Of a stretch of DNA of 64,000 nucleotides, positions 24,858 through 35,200 are shown in pieces. Under the pieces are notes generated by a model. That model was given only the letters and a program-made list of their open reading frames with translations. It made no database searches and was not told where the DNA came from. The DNA lies in NCBI GenBank assembly GCA_903892355.1, contig CAITIE010000121.1, forward strand, positions 1-64,000, read 5' to 3'. Position numbers and translations under genes: made by a program. Origin of the DNA: an uncultured Pirellula sp. GTDB taxonomy: Bacteria > Planctomycetota > Planctomycetia > Pirellulales > Pirellulaceae. Within the stretch, counting starts at the first letter, position 1. Every line of letters begins with the position of its first letter.

Positions 24858-27800
24858 ATGTTGTCGATCGTTCCCTCGATGAAGCATTCCATCATGGACT
24901 GGTTCTACCAGTCGATCTCGCGTACCGCGACAAGTATGATGCTCGCAGCCCTGTTCATTTCCAGCGATGTCACCACAGCTCAACCACCTGAGGACACGGC
25001 CACCGAACCTGCGCTCGATCCTGCAACCGCTGAAAAGTCTTTTCGCACCCAAGATGGCTTGCGCTGGGAAATGCTCCTCAGCGAACCAACCATCACACAA
25101 CCTTTGATGACCACATTCGACTCGCATGGTCGATTATGGGTTGCAGAATATCGACAGTATCCTAATCCGGAAGGGCTCAAACAACTCAGTCGGGACAAGC
25201 ATTGGCGGATCGTCTACGACACCGTACCGCAACCCCCGGGCCGCGGCGGATTGCCAGGCAAGGATCGAATTTCGGTCCATGAGGATACCGATGGGGATGG
25301 GACCTTCGAAACTCATCGCGTCTTTGTCGACAATCTCAATATCGCCACTGCCGTAGCCCCGGTCACCAAAGGTGCCTGGGTCCTCAATCCACCCTACCTT
25401 CTCTACTACGCGGATGAGAACGAAGACCTTCAAGCCGACGGACCACCCGAAATCCACTTGACTGGGTTCGGTCTCGAGGACACTCACTCGGTCGTGAACA
25501 GCCTCTGCATGGGGCCTGATGGTTGGCTTTACGCAGCCCAAGGCAGCACCGTGAGCGGCATGGTCAAAGCCTATGGCTCCGATGAAAAGCCATTCCAAAG
25601 CCTCGGCCAAGCGATCTGGCGTTACCATCCGGTCACGCGTCGTTATGAGATCTTTGCCGAAGGTGGGGGCAATGCATTCGGGGTGGCCTTTGATGATCGT
25701 GGTGATGTCTACTCGGGCCATAACGGAGGAGATACACGAGGTTTTCACTACTACCAAGGCGGCTACTACCGCAAAGGCTTCTCGAAACATGGAAGCCTCT
25801 CCAATCCGCATAGCTACGGGTACCTCAACCCGATGCAGCACGATCCCATCCCGCGATTCACTCATGCCATGTTGATGACGGAGTCAACGGCGCTCGCTCC
25901 GTTCACCCCGCAATCGATGCTGGCGGTCGATCCATTGCACGGAAAACTGATCCAGACGGAGCTCAAACCCACAGGCTCCACATTTGCCACGCGCGATATC
26001 GGGGATACTGTTTCGAGTCGCGACAAGTGGTTTCGACCGGTTGCTATCACTGATGGTCCGGACGGTGCCGCTTACATTTGCGATTGGTACGATTCGGTCG
26101 TCGCCCATATCTATGCCTTCGAAGGCCGCGTCGATCGCGACCGTGGTCGAGTGTACCGTCTCCGACCGGAACAGACCCCTGATCCAACGAAGGCGGCGCT
26201 CTGGAACTCAAAACTCGCCAATGCTGGCACCTCGGAGTCTCTCGAGTATCTATTGGCTACCCTGTCGCACCCTTACCGATGGCAGCGCTGGCAAGCCAGA
26301 CGATTGATCGCCGAACATCCTCGACGCGACGAACTCGTAGCGCCAGCGCCATTGATGCACGCACTCACCGAGAGCGATGACACTTACCCCGTCGAATACC
26401 TTTGGACGGCGCATGCTTGCGGTTGGATTCGCGATACCATCCCATTCCAACTGCGAAGCGAAACTGGCAATACCGTCGAATACCCCCCGGTCGATCCCAC
26501 CAAACTATTGCTCCATCCAAATGCGGCGGTCCGCGAATGGACGGTGCGACTCGTATGCGATGACAACAGCGTCACCCCGGAGACGCTCGCTGCAATCGAT
26601 GCTCTCGCTCGCGAGGAATCGGACCCGCGCGTTCTGAGCCAAATCGCTTGCTCGGCCAAGAGATTGCCATCCGATCATGCGGTACGGATCGTCGCAGGAT
26701 TGCTCTCCAAGCCCAGAAGTGCGGACGATCCTTTCTTTCCACTCCTATGCTGGTGGGCGATCGAACAACATCATGGCGATTACCCATCGATCTTAAAATT
26801 TCTGATAGACAATCCTGAGACATGGGCCCATCCGATCGCCAGAACGACGGTCTATCCGAATTTGATACGGCGTTGGTCCACGGTCGCAACCCCGGAAGCC
26901 TACCTCGCCGTGTCGAAGGTATTCCAACAGATCGGCACCTTGCCAGCACCCCTTCGGAGCGAGGCAGCCAATGCAGCTCAGAACGCCTTTGAGCAATCCT
27001 TTGTCGGTCGCTCCCTTTCCGGAGTCCCCGACGCGGTGATCGACGCCATGGTCGCGTTGGGCCAGCCACCACTGACGTTGCAAGTTCGCCGAGGCGATGA
27101 GGCCGCGATAGCCCACGCCGTCACCACCATCCTCGATCCGAAAGCCACAGAGAGTGTGCGCATGCAATTGGCAAGGCTCGCAGGGGAATTGCCCCATACG
27201 CGTGTGCGATCGGATCTGCGAGACGCGCTTCTGGCTGTAACACGCGATGCTTCGGCAAAGAACGCATTGCGATCGAGCGCGATCAGCGCTCTGGCTAGCT
27301 TCGATTCGGATTCGATCGCAACAACCCTCCTCGACCTTTGGAAAGATCTCCCCCAAGAGCTTAAACCGGCCGCGGGATCGGTGCTCGCAGCTCGTTCCAA
27401 GTGGACCGAACAATGGCTCAATGCGTGCGAATCGGATCAGGTGAACGGCGCAGAGATGCCGCCAGAGTCGGTGCGTGCGATGAAACTGCATCTCGATGCA
27501 TCGTTGCAACAGCGGCTTACAAAACTGTACCCCGAGTTCGCCTCGATCGATCTCGCGACCGCCAACGAACGGAGCCAACAGCTCGCCAAATCGGTGGTGG
27601 ATGGGAACGGGGATCCGTACAAAGGCAAGAAGCTTTATCGCGAACTTTGCGGGCGATGCCATCAACTGTTCGACGATGGAGGCCGTGTCGGCCCCGATCT
27701 GACCGGCTACCAACGGGATCAACTAGGAACCCTTTTGCGGAACATCGTGGCACCGAGCCTCGAAATCCGAGAAGGCTACCAAATGGTCCGGCTGATGACC

Positions 27801-28031
27801 TCCGATGCAGTGGTCTTGAGCGGTTTTATCGAAAGCGAGCAGCCCGACCAAGTCGTCCTGCGCAGCATCGATGGGCAGATGCACACCCTCGATCGCGGCG
27901 ACATTGAGCAACTGCAACCCCAAGTCCTCTCGTTGATGCCCGAGGGACTTCTCGACAAGCTGGATGAAACGCAGTTGCGAGACTTGATGGCTTACCTGCG
28001 AAGCTCTCAACCACTCAACGATGGGACATAG
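24858..28031 (+). CDS. PVC-type membrane-bound dehydrogenase with C-terminal haem domain (1)
   Basis: A 1057-residue exported protein. A hydrophobic N-terminal segment (SMMLAALFISSDVTTAQ) precedes a beta-propeller dehydrogenase-like domain (LWVAEYRQYPNPEG, EDTDGDGTFETHRVF, RYHPVTRRYEIFAEGGGN, CDWYDSVVAHIY). A HEAT-like helical middle follows, then a cytochrome-c-like domain with CGRCH at Cys931, Cys934 and His935. The C-terminal signature LSLMPEGLLDKL is typical. Families of this type are expanded in Planctomycetes and Verrucomicrobia; they are thought to oxidise sugars or alcohols and pass electrons to the haem, but direct biochemical proof is scarce. The start was chosen at the first ATG; later Mets at residues 8 and 13 are possible. 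Confidence 0.88.
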   Translation: MLSIVPSMKHSIMDWFYQSISRTATSMMLAALFISSDVTTAQPPEDTATEPALDPATAEKSFRTQDGLRWEMLLSEPTITQPLMTTFDSHGRLWVAEYRQYPNPEGLKQLSRDKHWRIVYDTVPQPPGRGGLPGKDRISVHEDTDGDGTFETHRVFVDNLNIATAVAPVTKGAWVLNPPYLLYYADENEDLQADGPPEIHLTGFGLEDTHSVVNSLCMGPDGWLYAAQGSTVSGMVKAYGSDEKPFQSLGQAIWRYHPVTRRYEIFAEGGGNAFGVAFDDRGDVYSGHNGGDTRGFHYYQGGYYRKGFSKHGSLSNPHSYGYLNPMQHDPIPRFTHAMLMTESTALAPFTPQSMLAVDPLHGKLIQTELKPTGSTFATRDIGDTVSSRDKWFRPVAITDGPDGAAYICDWYDSVVAHIYAFEGRVDRDRGRVYRLRPEQTPDPTKAALWNSKLANAGTSESLEYLLATLSHPYRWQRWQARRLIAEHPRRDELVAPAPLMHALTESDDTYPVEYLWTAHACGWIRDTIPFQLRSETGNTVEYPPVDPTKLLLHPNAAVREWTVRLVCDDNSVTPETLAAIDALAREESDPRVLSQIACSAKRLPSDHAVRIVAGLLSKPRSADDPFFPLLCWWAIEQHHGDYPSILKFLIDNPETWAHPIARTTVYPNLIRRWSTVATPEAYLAVSKVFQQIGTLPAPLRSEAANAAQNAFEQSFVGRSLSGVPDAVIDAMVALGQPPLTLQVRRGDEAAIAHAVTTILDPKATESVRMQLARLAGELPHTRVRSDLRDALLAVTRDASAKNALRSSAISALASFDSDSIATTLLDLWKDLPQELKPAAGSVLAARSKWTEQWLNACESDQVNGAEMPPESVRAMKLHLDASLQQRLTKLYPEFASIDLATANERSQQLAKSVVDGNGDPYKGKKLYRELCGRCHQLFDDGGRVGPDLTGYQRDQLGTLLRNIVAPSLEIREGYQMVRLMTSDAVVLSGFIESEQPDQVVLRSIDGQMHTLDRGDIEQLQPQVLSLMPEGLLDKLDETQLRDLMAYLRSSQPLNDGT

Positions 28032-28088
28032 CACCGCTCGCACGCCCACCTTGATCGCATGTGGTTAGCGCCCTAATCCAACCTACGA

Positions 28089-28739
28089 CTACTTATTCGT
28101 AACCACCCCTTTGCGGCGTCGCGGATAGAGTTCTTTGCACAGTCCGCACACGGTTCCATCGCATCCGCGCGCGGTACAGTGCTCACGGCCGTAAAAAATG
28201 ATCTGCAGGTGCAGACGATTCCAACTCTCTTCGGGAAACAGTTTTTTCAAATCCCTTTCGGTTTGCACAACCGACTTGCCGTTGGTCAGTCCCCACCGCT
28301 GCGCCAGTCGATGGATGTGCGTATCGATCGGAAAGGCGGGGACACCGAACGCTTGAGCCATCACCACGGATGCTGTTTTGTGACCGACACCTGGCAGTTT
28401 CTCCAACGCCTCAAAATCCTGGGGAACCTTGCCCCCGTGCTCCTCGACTAGAATCTTCGATAGACCCTGGATCGCTTTGGATTTCTGTGGGCTGAGCCCG
28501 CACGGCTGGATGATCCGCTGAATGGCCTCCACCTTTTGGCGACTCATGGCGTGCGGATTGTCCGCGAGCTTCCATAGGCTTGGTGTGACGCGGTTGACCA
28601 TTTTGTCCGTACACTGAGCGCTCAGTACCACAGCGACGAGCAATGTGTAGGGATCGACGTGCTCGAGTGGGATCGGGGTATCTGGGTACAACGCATCCAA
28701 GCGTTGGTGCACAATCGCTGCTCGCTCTTTACGATTCAT
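28089..28739 (-). CDS. nth: Endonuclease III (base-excision DNA glycosylase/AP lyase)
   Basis: A 216-residue repair enzyme that removes oxidised pyrimidines and cleaves the abasic site. The helix-hairpin-helix LPGVGHKTASVV carries the catalytic Lys121, and IDTHIHR holds Asp139. The C-terminal iron-sulphur loop has cysteines at 188, 193, 198 and 201 (spacing x4, x4, x2) rather than the x6, x2, x5 spacing of the E. coli enzyme. The cluster is therefore either differently coordinated or lost. The ATG at 28739 is the natural start. It sits convergently between two PVC-type haem genes with no functional link. Confidence 0.94.
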   Translation of the reverse strand: MNRKERAAIVHQRLDALYPDTPIPLEHVDPYTLLVAVVLSAQCTDKMVNRVTPSLWKLADNPHAMSRQKVEAIQRIIQPCGLSPQKSKAIQGLSKILVEEHGGKVPQDFEALEKLPGVGHKTASVVMAQAFGVPAFPIDTHIHRLAQRWGLTNGKSVVQTERDLKKLFPEESWNRLHLQIIFYGREHCTARGCDGTVCGLCKELYPRRRKGVVTNK

Positions 28740-28826
28740 GACCGTTTCGAATCATGTCAGTGTTTTTCGTTTTTTGTGGATAGAATCGATAATCACCAAC
28801 GGGGGGAACAATAATTCCTCCCGTGG

Positions 28827-31800
28827 TCACTTTGCAGGAACTTGGCCTGGCGACATCAGGTATTTCATCAAATCCGCTCGCATCTCTTGGCTGAGAGGAT
28901 CGAGGAGCCCCTCCGGCATCAGGGATTGATCCGATTTGCGGCGTTCTAAGATTTCGTTCTTGTTCAATAGGACTTTTTCTTTTGCGGTCTGAACCGTCAC
29001 CGAGTTTGAATTCTCGCTAACGGGAACACCGGTAATCACACCCCCATCGTCTGTTTGGAAGTAGGTGACTTGGAAACTGCTCGCAACGACAGCGCTCGGC
29101 GCGAGGATATTTTCAATCCAATACCGTTTATTGGAGCGTTGACCTCCCGTAAGCTCGGGACCGATGGCGCCGCCTTCACTAAAGAGTTTGTGGCATTGGG
29201 CGCACGCATTGTTCCAAACCGTTCTTCCGCGACGGGCGTCCCCATTGGCGATCATCTCATCGGTCAGTCCTCGTTCCATATCGGTGATGGCGAGCATCTT
29301 GTCCTCAGCGATCCCAAGCTTAGGATTGATAGCACGAGCCCTCTGGAGCAGATCCCAGTCAGCGACGGCCAGGAATTGTCGCCACGTTGACGCATCGATG
29401 TTTTCGCTCGGAATCTTTTTCTGCTCAATGGCGTCGAGCAGGATGGGCAACGATTCGCGTTTACCGCCGAGCGCACTGACGATTCCTGATTTCCCAGGTG
29501 GCCACGCTCCTGCGTACATATCGATCAGCCGTTTTGCGCGATCTTCGTTGAGCGTTTTGCCGATGGCCATGGCTGCCACACCACCGAAGTTTTGATCATT
29601 TACAAAATTCCAGAGCGTGTTTTGCGCAGCTTCGGAATCGAGGTTCCCAAGCGACTCGATCGCCGATCGACGTGCGGCGGCAGCCACCTTCGAATCACTC
29701 GCGAGCGCGATCAAATCTTCCGCCGCAACCGAGCCTGAAAAGACTGCTTGCAGCAGGGTGGCTTTCTGCCGAGTGGACTCATCCGCGTGATCTTTTGCCT
29801 TTCCAGCCAACTCATCCCACGCCAGTGGTGCCTTGGCATTCTTGCGACCTTGATAAGCTTCCCACAACCCTCGAATCACGTATTCCTGGGTTTTTGCATC
29901 GGCTTTACGAGCCACATCGGCGAGGAAAAAGTTAAGTGCTTCAAACGCTTCGCTCGGCGATTCACCATCGACGGCAGGCTCCGATGCCAACCTACGGATG
30001 ATCAGCTCCGTCAGTTTAGGCAATTGGCTCGCCAACGCCAACTTGGCCCCCTTCATCGGATTTTCGACAATGGCGTGCCGGACGGAATACCACAGCACGA
30101 GGGAGAAATCGCGATCGTTGGCGAGGTCGGCGCTGCTTGCCAGAATCGAAGCGATACGCCAAGGATCGTCTCCGAAACGGGGCAACAGCGCCGCGATATT
30201 CAATCGCACCAGCGGACTAATCTTGTCGATCGTTTTTGCTTTCAGAAAATCGACGACCTCTGCGATCGCTTCCGACTGCTGCTCTTCGTTCATCAAGGGG
30301 TATCGTTCAGCAAGTGTTCGGATCGCCCATGCATGAACCGCTTCATGTTGTTCAGACAGAAGAATCGTATAGAGCTGCTTGGTAGGAAACTCACCGTTTC
30401 CGGCTGCTTCGATGAGCTGCAGCAATCGCAATTGTTGGGTCACAGCATCGGCTGTGCCAGCGACTTCGGAAACATCCTTGCGGTTACCGCCGCGAATGGC
30501 TTCCTTTTGCATCTCCTTCGTCACCTCGATTTTGACTAACAGGGAATCTGTTCGATTCAACCGAAGCGCCTTGAGAAGTTGATTCGTGAACCAGGCATTT
30601 GGATGTTGAGCGATTTCGAAGACTTCGTCCGCTCGAAGGACCGTCAAGCCTCGAACGGCAACCGGCCCATTGCCCGATGGTTTCTTAGCAGCATCGATCA
30701 GGTCGGCTCCTGCTTTCGAGATCTTCGCAATCGACTGAGCCACTTTTTGGAAAGGGCGTTGATCCTTGGCATCGTAGGAAATGCGATAGATGCGGCCACT
30801 GGTGCGATGAACACCATCGTCATCGTGGCACTCACCGATATCCGACCAATCGATGACCAGAACACTTCCATCGGGAGCGGTGGTGAGATCGAGTCCGCGG
30901 AACCATGGGTCCTCCCAAAAGACCATGTCCTGATCATGCTTGCCAACAAAGCCCGCACCTTGCCGCTCGAGTCGATCTCGGTTGATACGGCGACCGTGCA
31001 GATTGAGTGTGAACATTTGATTTCGGTACTCAGACGGCCACTGGTCGGCTTGATAGATCATCAATCCGCTGTGCGCGTGCCCACCACCGGCAGCGTCCGT
31101 TCCGGTACTTGGAGGTCCCTTGCGCGTCTCGCGCCAATCCTCTCCCTTTTCATCCCAATGCACATGGTCCGCGATTTGGGGAAGGAGTTCGTAAACCGTC
31201 GGGTCAGAATCCTCACCATACATCCGTTGCAAGTGGGCCCCAGGGATCGCATGCCAAAGATGCCCGATCACCGTGTTGATGAAAAAGAGATTGCCGTGCG
31301 CATCCCAATCCATGCCCCATGGATTGGTCGTCCCCTCGGAAACCATTTCTATTTTGTGAGTCACGGGGTGGTAGCGCCAGACACCACAATGAAGCCTAGT
31401 CTTTTGCGGCGTTGTGGCAGACTGGGATTGCAACGGAACGCCATAACCTGCCGGCGGTACGGGTATACTTCCCGTTAGCGGCCCCGTTAGCGGCACGTTC
31501 GACACTGGACCCTTGTACTCCACATCGGAAGAACCCAGGATGCCATGGCGGCCATACAACCATCCATCCGATCCAAATCGCAAGCCGTTCGCAAAGTTAT
31601 GCCGGATGTTGGGATTGAACCCATCGAGCACGGTTATGGGTTCTTGATCGGGAACATCGTCGTTATCTCGGTCTGGAATGAACACCAGACGCGGTGAAGC
31701 CAACGCCCAAATGCCGCCATTTCCGACCTCGATGCTCGTTAGCTCCTTCAAGTTCTCGTAGAACACCTTGCGTTTATCAAACGTTCCATCGCCATCGGTA

Positions 31801-32153
31801 TCCTCGAGTACTAAGATGCGATCCGACAGGTCCATGTCGAACTTCTTGGACGATTCGGCGTACGTGTAGTTTTCAGCGACCCACAGGCGTCCACGCACAT
31901 CCCACGCCATCCCGATCGGTTGCTGCACATCCGGTTCGGATGCGGCGACCTGAATTCGAAATCCAGGTGGAAGCTTCGCTGTCGCCACCGACTGTTCAGG
32001 CGAATACTTAGGGACCGTTTCTTCTTGGCTATCGTAGATCTTCTGAGCCGAAACCGGGAAAGCGAATCCAGTCGCGATCGCCAGGGTAATGGCCCATGAG
32101 AAAACGGCCGTGGTAGAAAAACATAGACTGAAGCAAAGTCGGTTGGATTGCAT
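28827..32153 (-). CDS. PVC-type membrane-bound dehydrogenase with C-terminal haem domain (2)
   Basis: A 1108-residue exported protein. Its start is fixed by a strong AAGGAG six bases upstream of the ATG at 32153, which removes 12 residues from the longest frame. A signal peptide (FSWAITLAIATGFAFPVSAQ) leads into the dehydrogenase/propeller domain (GMAWDVRGRLWVAENYTY, LEDTDGDGTFDKRKVF, GMDWDAHGNLFF, DIGECHDDDGVHRTSGRIYR). HEAT-like repeats follow, then the haem domain with CAQCH (Cys984) and QSLMPEGLLDPL at the end. It is divergently transcribed from the third paralogue across 143 bases, so the two may share control. Confidence 0.9.
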   Translation of the reverse strand: MQSNRLCFSLCFSTTAVFSWAITLAIATGFAFPVSAQKIYDSQEETVPKYSPEQSVATAKLPPGFRIQVAASEPDVQQPIGMAWDVRGRLWVAENYTYAESSKKFDMDLSDRILVLEDTDGDGTFDKRKVFYENLKELTSIEVGNGGIWALASPRLVFIPDRDNDDVPDQEPITVLDGFNPNIRHNFANGLRFGSDGWLYGRHGILGSSDVEYKGPVSNVPLTGPLTGSIPVPPAGYGVPLQSQSATTPQKTRLHCGVWRYHPVTHKIEMVSEGTTNPWGMDWDAHGNLFFINTVIGHLWHAIPGAHLQRMYGEDSDPTVYELLPQIADHVHWDEKGEDWRETRKGPPSTGTDAAGGGHAHSGLMIYQADQWPSEYRNQMFTLNLHGRRINRDRLERQGAGFVGKHDQDMVFWEDPWFRGLDLTTAPDGSVLVIDWSDIGECHDDDGVHRTSGRIYRISYDAKDQRPFQKVAQSIAKISKAGADLIDAAKKPSGNGPVAVRGLTVLRADEVFEIAQHPNAWFTNQLLKALRLNRTDSLLVKIEVTKEMQKEAIRGGNRKDVSEVAGTADAVTQQLRLLQLIEAAGNGEFPTKQLYTILLSEQHEAVHAWAIRTLAERYPLMNEEQQSEAIAEVVDFLKAKTIDKISPLVRLNIAALLPRFGDDPWRIASILASSADLANDRDFSLVLWYSVRHAIVENPMKGAKLALASQLPKLTELIIRRLASEPAVDGESPSEAFEALNFFLADVARKADAKTQEYVIRGLWEAYQGRKNAKAPLAWDELAGKAKDHADESTRQKATLLQAVFSGSVAAEDLIALASDSKVAAAARRSAIESLGNLDSEAAQNTLWNFVNDQNFGGVAAMAIGKTLNEDRAKRLIDMYAGAWPPGKSGIVSALGGKRESLPILLDAIEQKKIPSENIDASTWRQFLAVADWDLLQRARAINPKLGIAEDKMLAITDMERGLTDEMIANGDARRGRTVWNNACAQCHKLFSEGGAIGPELTGGQRSNKRYWIENILAPSAVVASSFQVTYFQTDDGGVITGVPVSENSNSVTVQTAKEKVLLNKNEILERRKSDQSLMPEGLLDPLSQEMRADLMKYLMSPGQVPAK

Positions 32154-32296
32154 AGGGGGCTCCTTGGAGTTCTCGAGTCCGTCAATCATACTCGACGTGC
32201 CCCCGCGCGCGGCATTACCATAGCAGTTTGCTCCGGTTCAAAATACGACCCGCCTCAATCCGCATCCTACCTGCACTTCAGTCTCTCCGAGATACC

Positions 32297-35200
32297 ATGT
32301 CCCTTCGAACCCTCTCTCACGCGATCGTAATGTTGTCGACCTCGATCGTTGCTTCGCCCCTTTGCCGTTTTTGCCTGGGAGCAATCCTTTTAGCGATCCA
32401 TTCGGCGATCCTTTCGGCGGGGACGCTTTGCGCAGCAGAAGAAAACGACCGCCCTGCCGAACCGAAGTCACCCGAGGCGTGGTACGGCCAAACCATTCGC
32501 GAATCAGCTTGGCGTTCCCCCGCCAACGAACAAAATGGCTTTCACGTTCCGACCGGCTTCGTGGTCGAACTCGTCGCGGCCGAGCCTGACATCGCCAAGC
32601 CGATGAACATCGCATTCGACGCAAAGAAGCGACTATGGGTCACCCAAAGCGTCCAGTACCCTTTCCCCGCAAAACCGGAAGAGAAAGGTGCTGACTCCAT
32701 CGCTCTCCTCGAGGATCGCGATGGTGATGGAAACTTTGAGACCAAAAAGATTTTCGCGGATGGACTTAATATACCGATCGGCATCCTTCCTTACCGCGAC
32801 GGTGTGATCGCATTCTCGATCCCCAATCTATGGTTGCTGCGAGACACCGATGGCGATGGTGTCTGCGACGAACGCAAGGTTATCCTCGGGCCTTTCGACA
32901 CCACCAGAGATACTCACGGGATGGTCAATGCGCTTCGCGACGGTGGAGATGGTTGGATCTATGCGTGCCATGGTTTTAACAACATCTCCAAGCTCCGAGG
33001 AACCGATGGACATGCCATCGAATTGACCTCGGGCAACGTCTTTCGATTCCGTCCCGATGGCTCGCGTGTCGAGCAATTCACCTCCGGCCAAGTCAATCCG
33101 TTTGGGATGACCCGCGATGAGTTTGGCTTTTGGTTCACCGCCGACTGCCATAGCAAACCGATCACGCAACTCCTCAAAGGTGGTTGCTATCCGAGTTTCG
33201 GTCGGCCCGACGATGGCTTAGGGTTTCTCCCACCGATGATGGATCATTTGCATGGCAGCACCGCCATCTCGGGAATCGCCCATGTTCGGGCAGGGACGTT
33301 TCCCGATGCCTATCGAGGCAACTTGCTCAGCGGTAATGTCATGACCTGCCGCATCAACCGCAACCGATTGGAATACCGAGGGGCGACAGCGAAGGCGATC
33401 GAGATGCCCGATTTGCTCACTAGCGACGATCCATGGTTCCGCCCTGTCGATCTCCAATTCGGGCCCGATGGCGCACTTTATATAGCCGACTTTTACAACA
33501 AGATCATCGGGCACTACGAGGTCCCCCTCGATCACCCAGACCGCGACCGAGCGAGCGGCCGGATCTGGCGCATCCGCCCCGTCCCAACCTTGGTCGCCAA
33601 CGGGCTAAAACCAACTGCCACTGCAGCCACAACCTCCGATGCTATCCAACCTCCCAAAACCATCAACAGCGATGAAATCGCAATCACCACCCTACAAGCT
33701 CCAAACATCGATCCTAACGATCCTGCGAAAGCGATCGAACGACTGCAGGCCCTCGAATGGCTCGGTGCAAACGGGGGGCTCGAATCCATCGATGCGATTT
33801 TCTTAAGCCTTGCTTCAGTAGACGCATCGTTCGATCCTGTCTTGAAACAAGCCCACTGGATTGCGATTCGCGATGCACTGGCTCGGACCACGAAAACAGG
33901 TGGCAAATTCCCATTGGAAATACTGTCACCCATGCGAACTCAAGATGCCGAGGAACGCTTTCAAGCGTTGATCAAAGTGCTCAAGGCTGTTCGTGATCCC
34001 GCAGCAGCCAACTGGTCGTTGCAATTGATCGAACTGGCTGGTCGACAACTTCCAGAGGGATGGAAGACCGCATGGCTCCAGGAAGCGATCTTGCACCTCG
34101 CAACCGTTGCCAATGAAAACGACATCCCGCAGATTCTTTCCCTCCTCGAAAAAACCAATCCGGACATCTCCTCGCGGCAGGAGCAAATCCTCGCGATCGC
34201 AGAAGCCCAACGGACACGCAACGGAAAGCTCTCCCCGAAATTGATCGAGCTGGGTGTAGCTACGTTGATCGATGCGATCGGGCCATGGACCCAATCCACC
34301 ACCGATCCGGTGGTGCTGCATTCGTGGCATGCTCGGCCTCTGCGAGGCAAAGAAGATCGCGAGTGGCCGATCGAATTGCGGTCTGTCGACATCCAGAGCG
34401 ATCGAGGCCAACAGGCGAGCGGCGATAATCCGATACCGTTCTGGAGCAGTCTCGGACTTGGTGAGCGCTACGCCGGAACCTGGACGAGCAGCGCGTGGGT
34501 TGCCCCTGAATCCGTCTCGTTTCGGATAGTGGGCCACAATGGGTTGCCGAGTGAACCGGACCTCAAAAACAACTACGTGCGGGTTTTAGCTCAAAACGCT
34601 TCCACGCGTGACTGGATCGAGGTCGCCCGTGTCTACCCACCGCGCAGCGATATCGGCAAATGGGCTACGCTCGACTTGAAGGCCTACCAAGGTCAATCCA
34701 TGCGATTGCAAGTCGTCGATGGCGATGGGCACGACGCCTACGCTTGGATAGGAATCACCGACGTCTCCGTCCCAGGACTAGCCCGCAGCCCACTGCGCGA
34801 TCGCTATGAGTCGTTGAAACGGATCGCGAAATGCTTTGGGCCGTCCCTCGGCTCCATCTCCGATGAAACGGTTCGTACCCGTGTCACGAAAGCGTGGTCG
34901 GCACTGATGCTCTCGCAACAGCTCGATCCCTCCTGCAAAGCGTCTCTCCAAAAATGGGTACTAGGGAGCAATTATCCGATGATCAGCGAACTGGTCGATT
35001 GCGTGAGCGAGCGCGGCTGGGAAGACCTGCTTCAAGGGGAACCGCAACTCGCTACCGCTACGGCTAACGTCACTGGTACTGCAAAGGAAACGCTCCCAGC
35101 CTACCGATGGGACTGGAATAACCTCGATCCCCGCACGGTGACTTGGATCGCTGAGAATTACTGCCGTCGATCGAATGCGGCTGGCCAAGAGGATTTAGGG

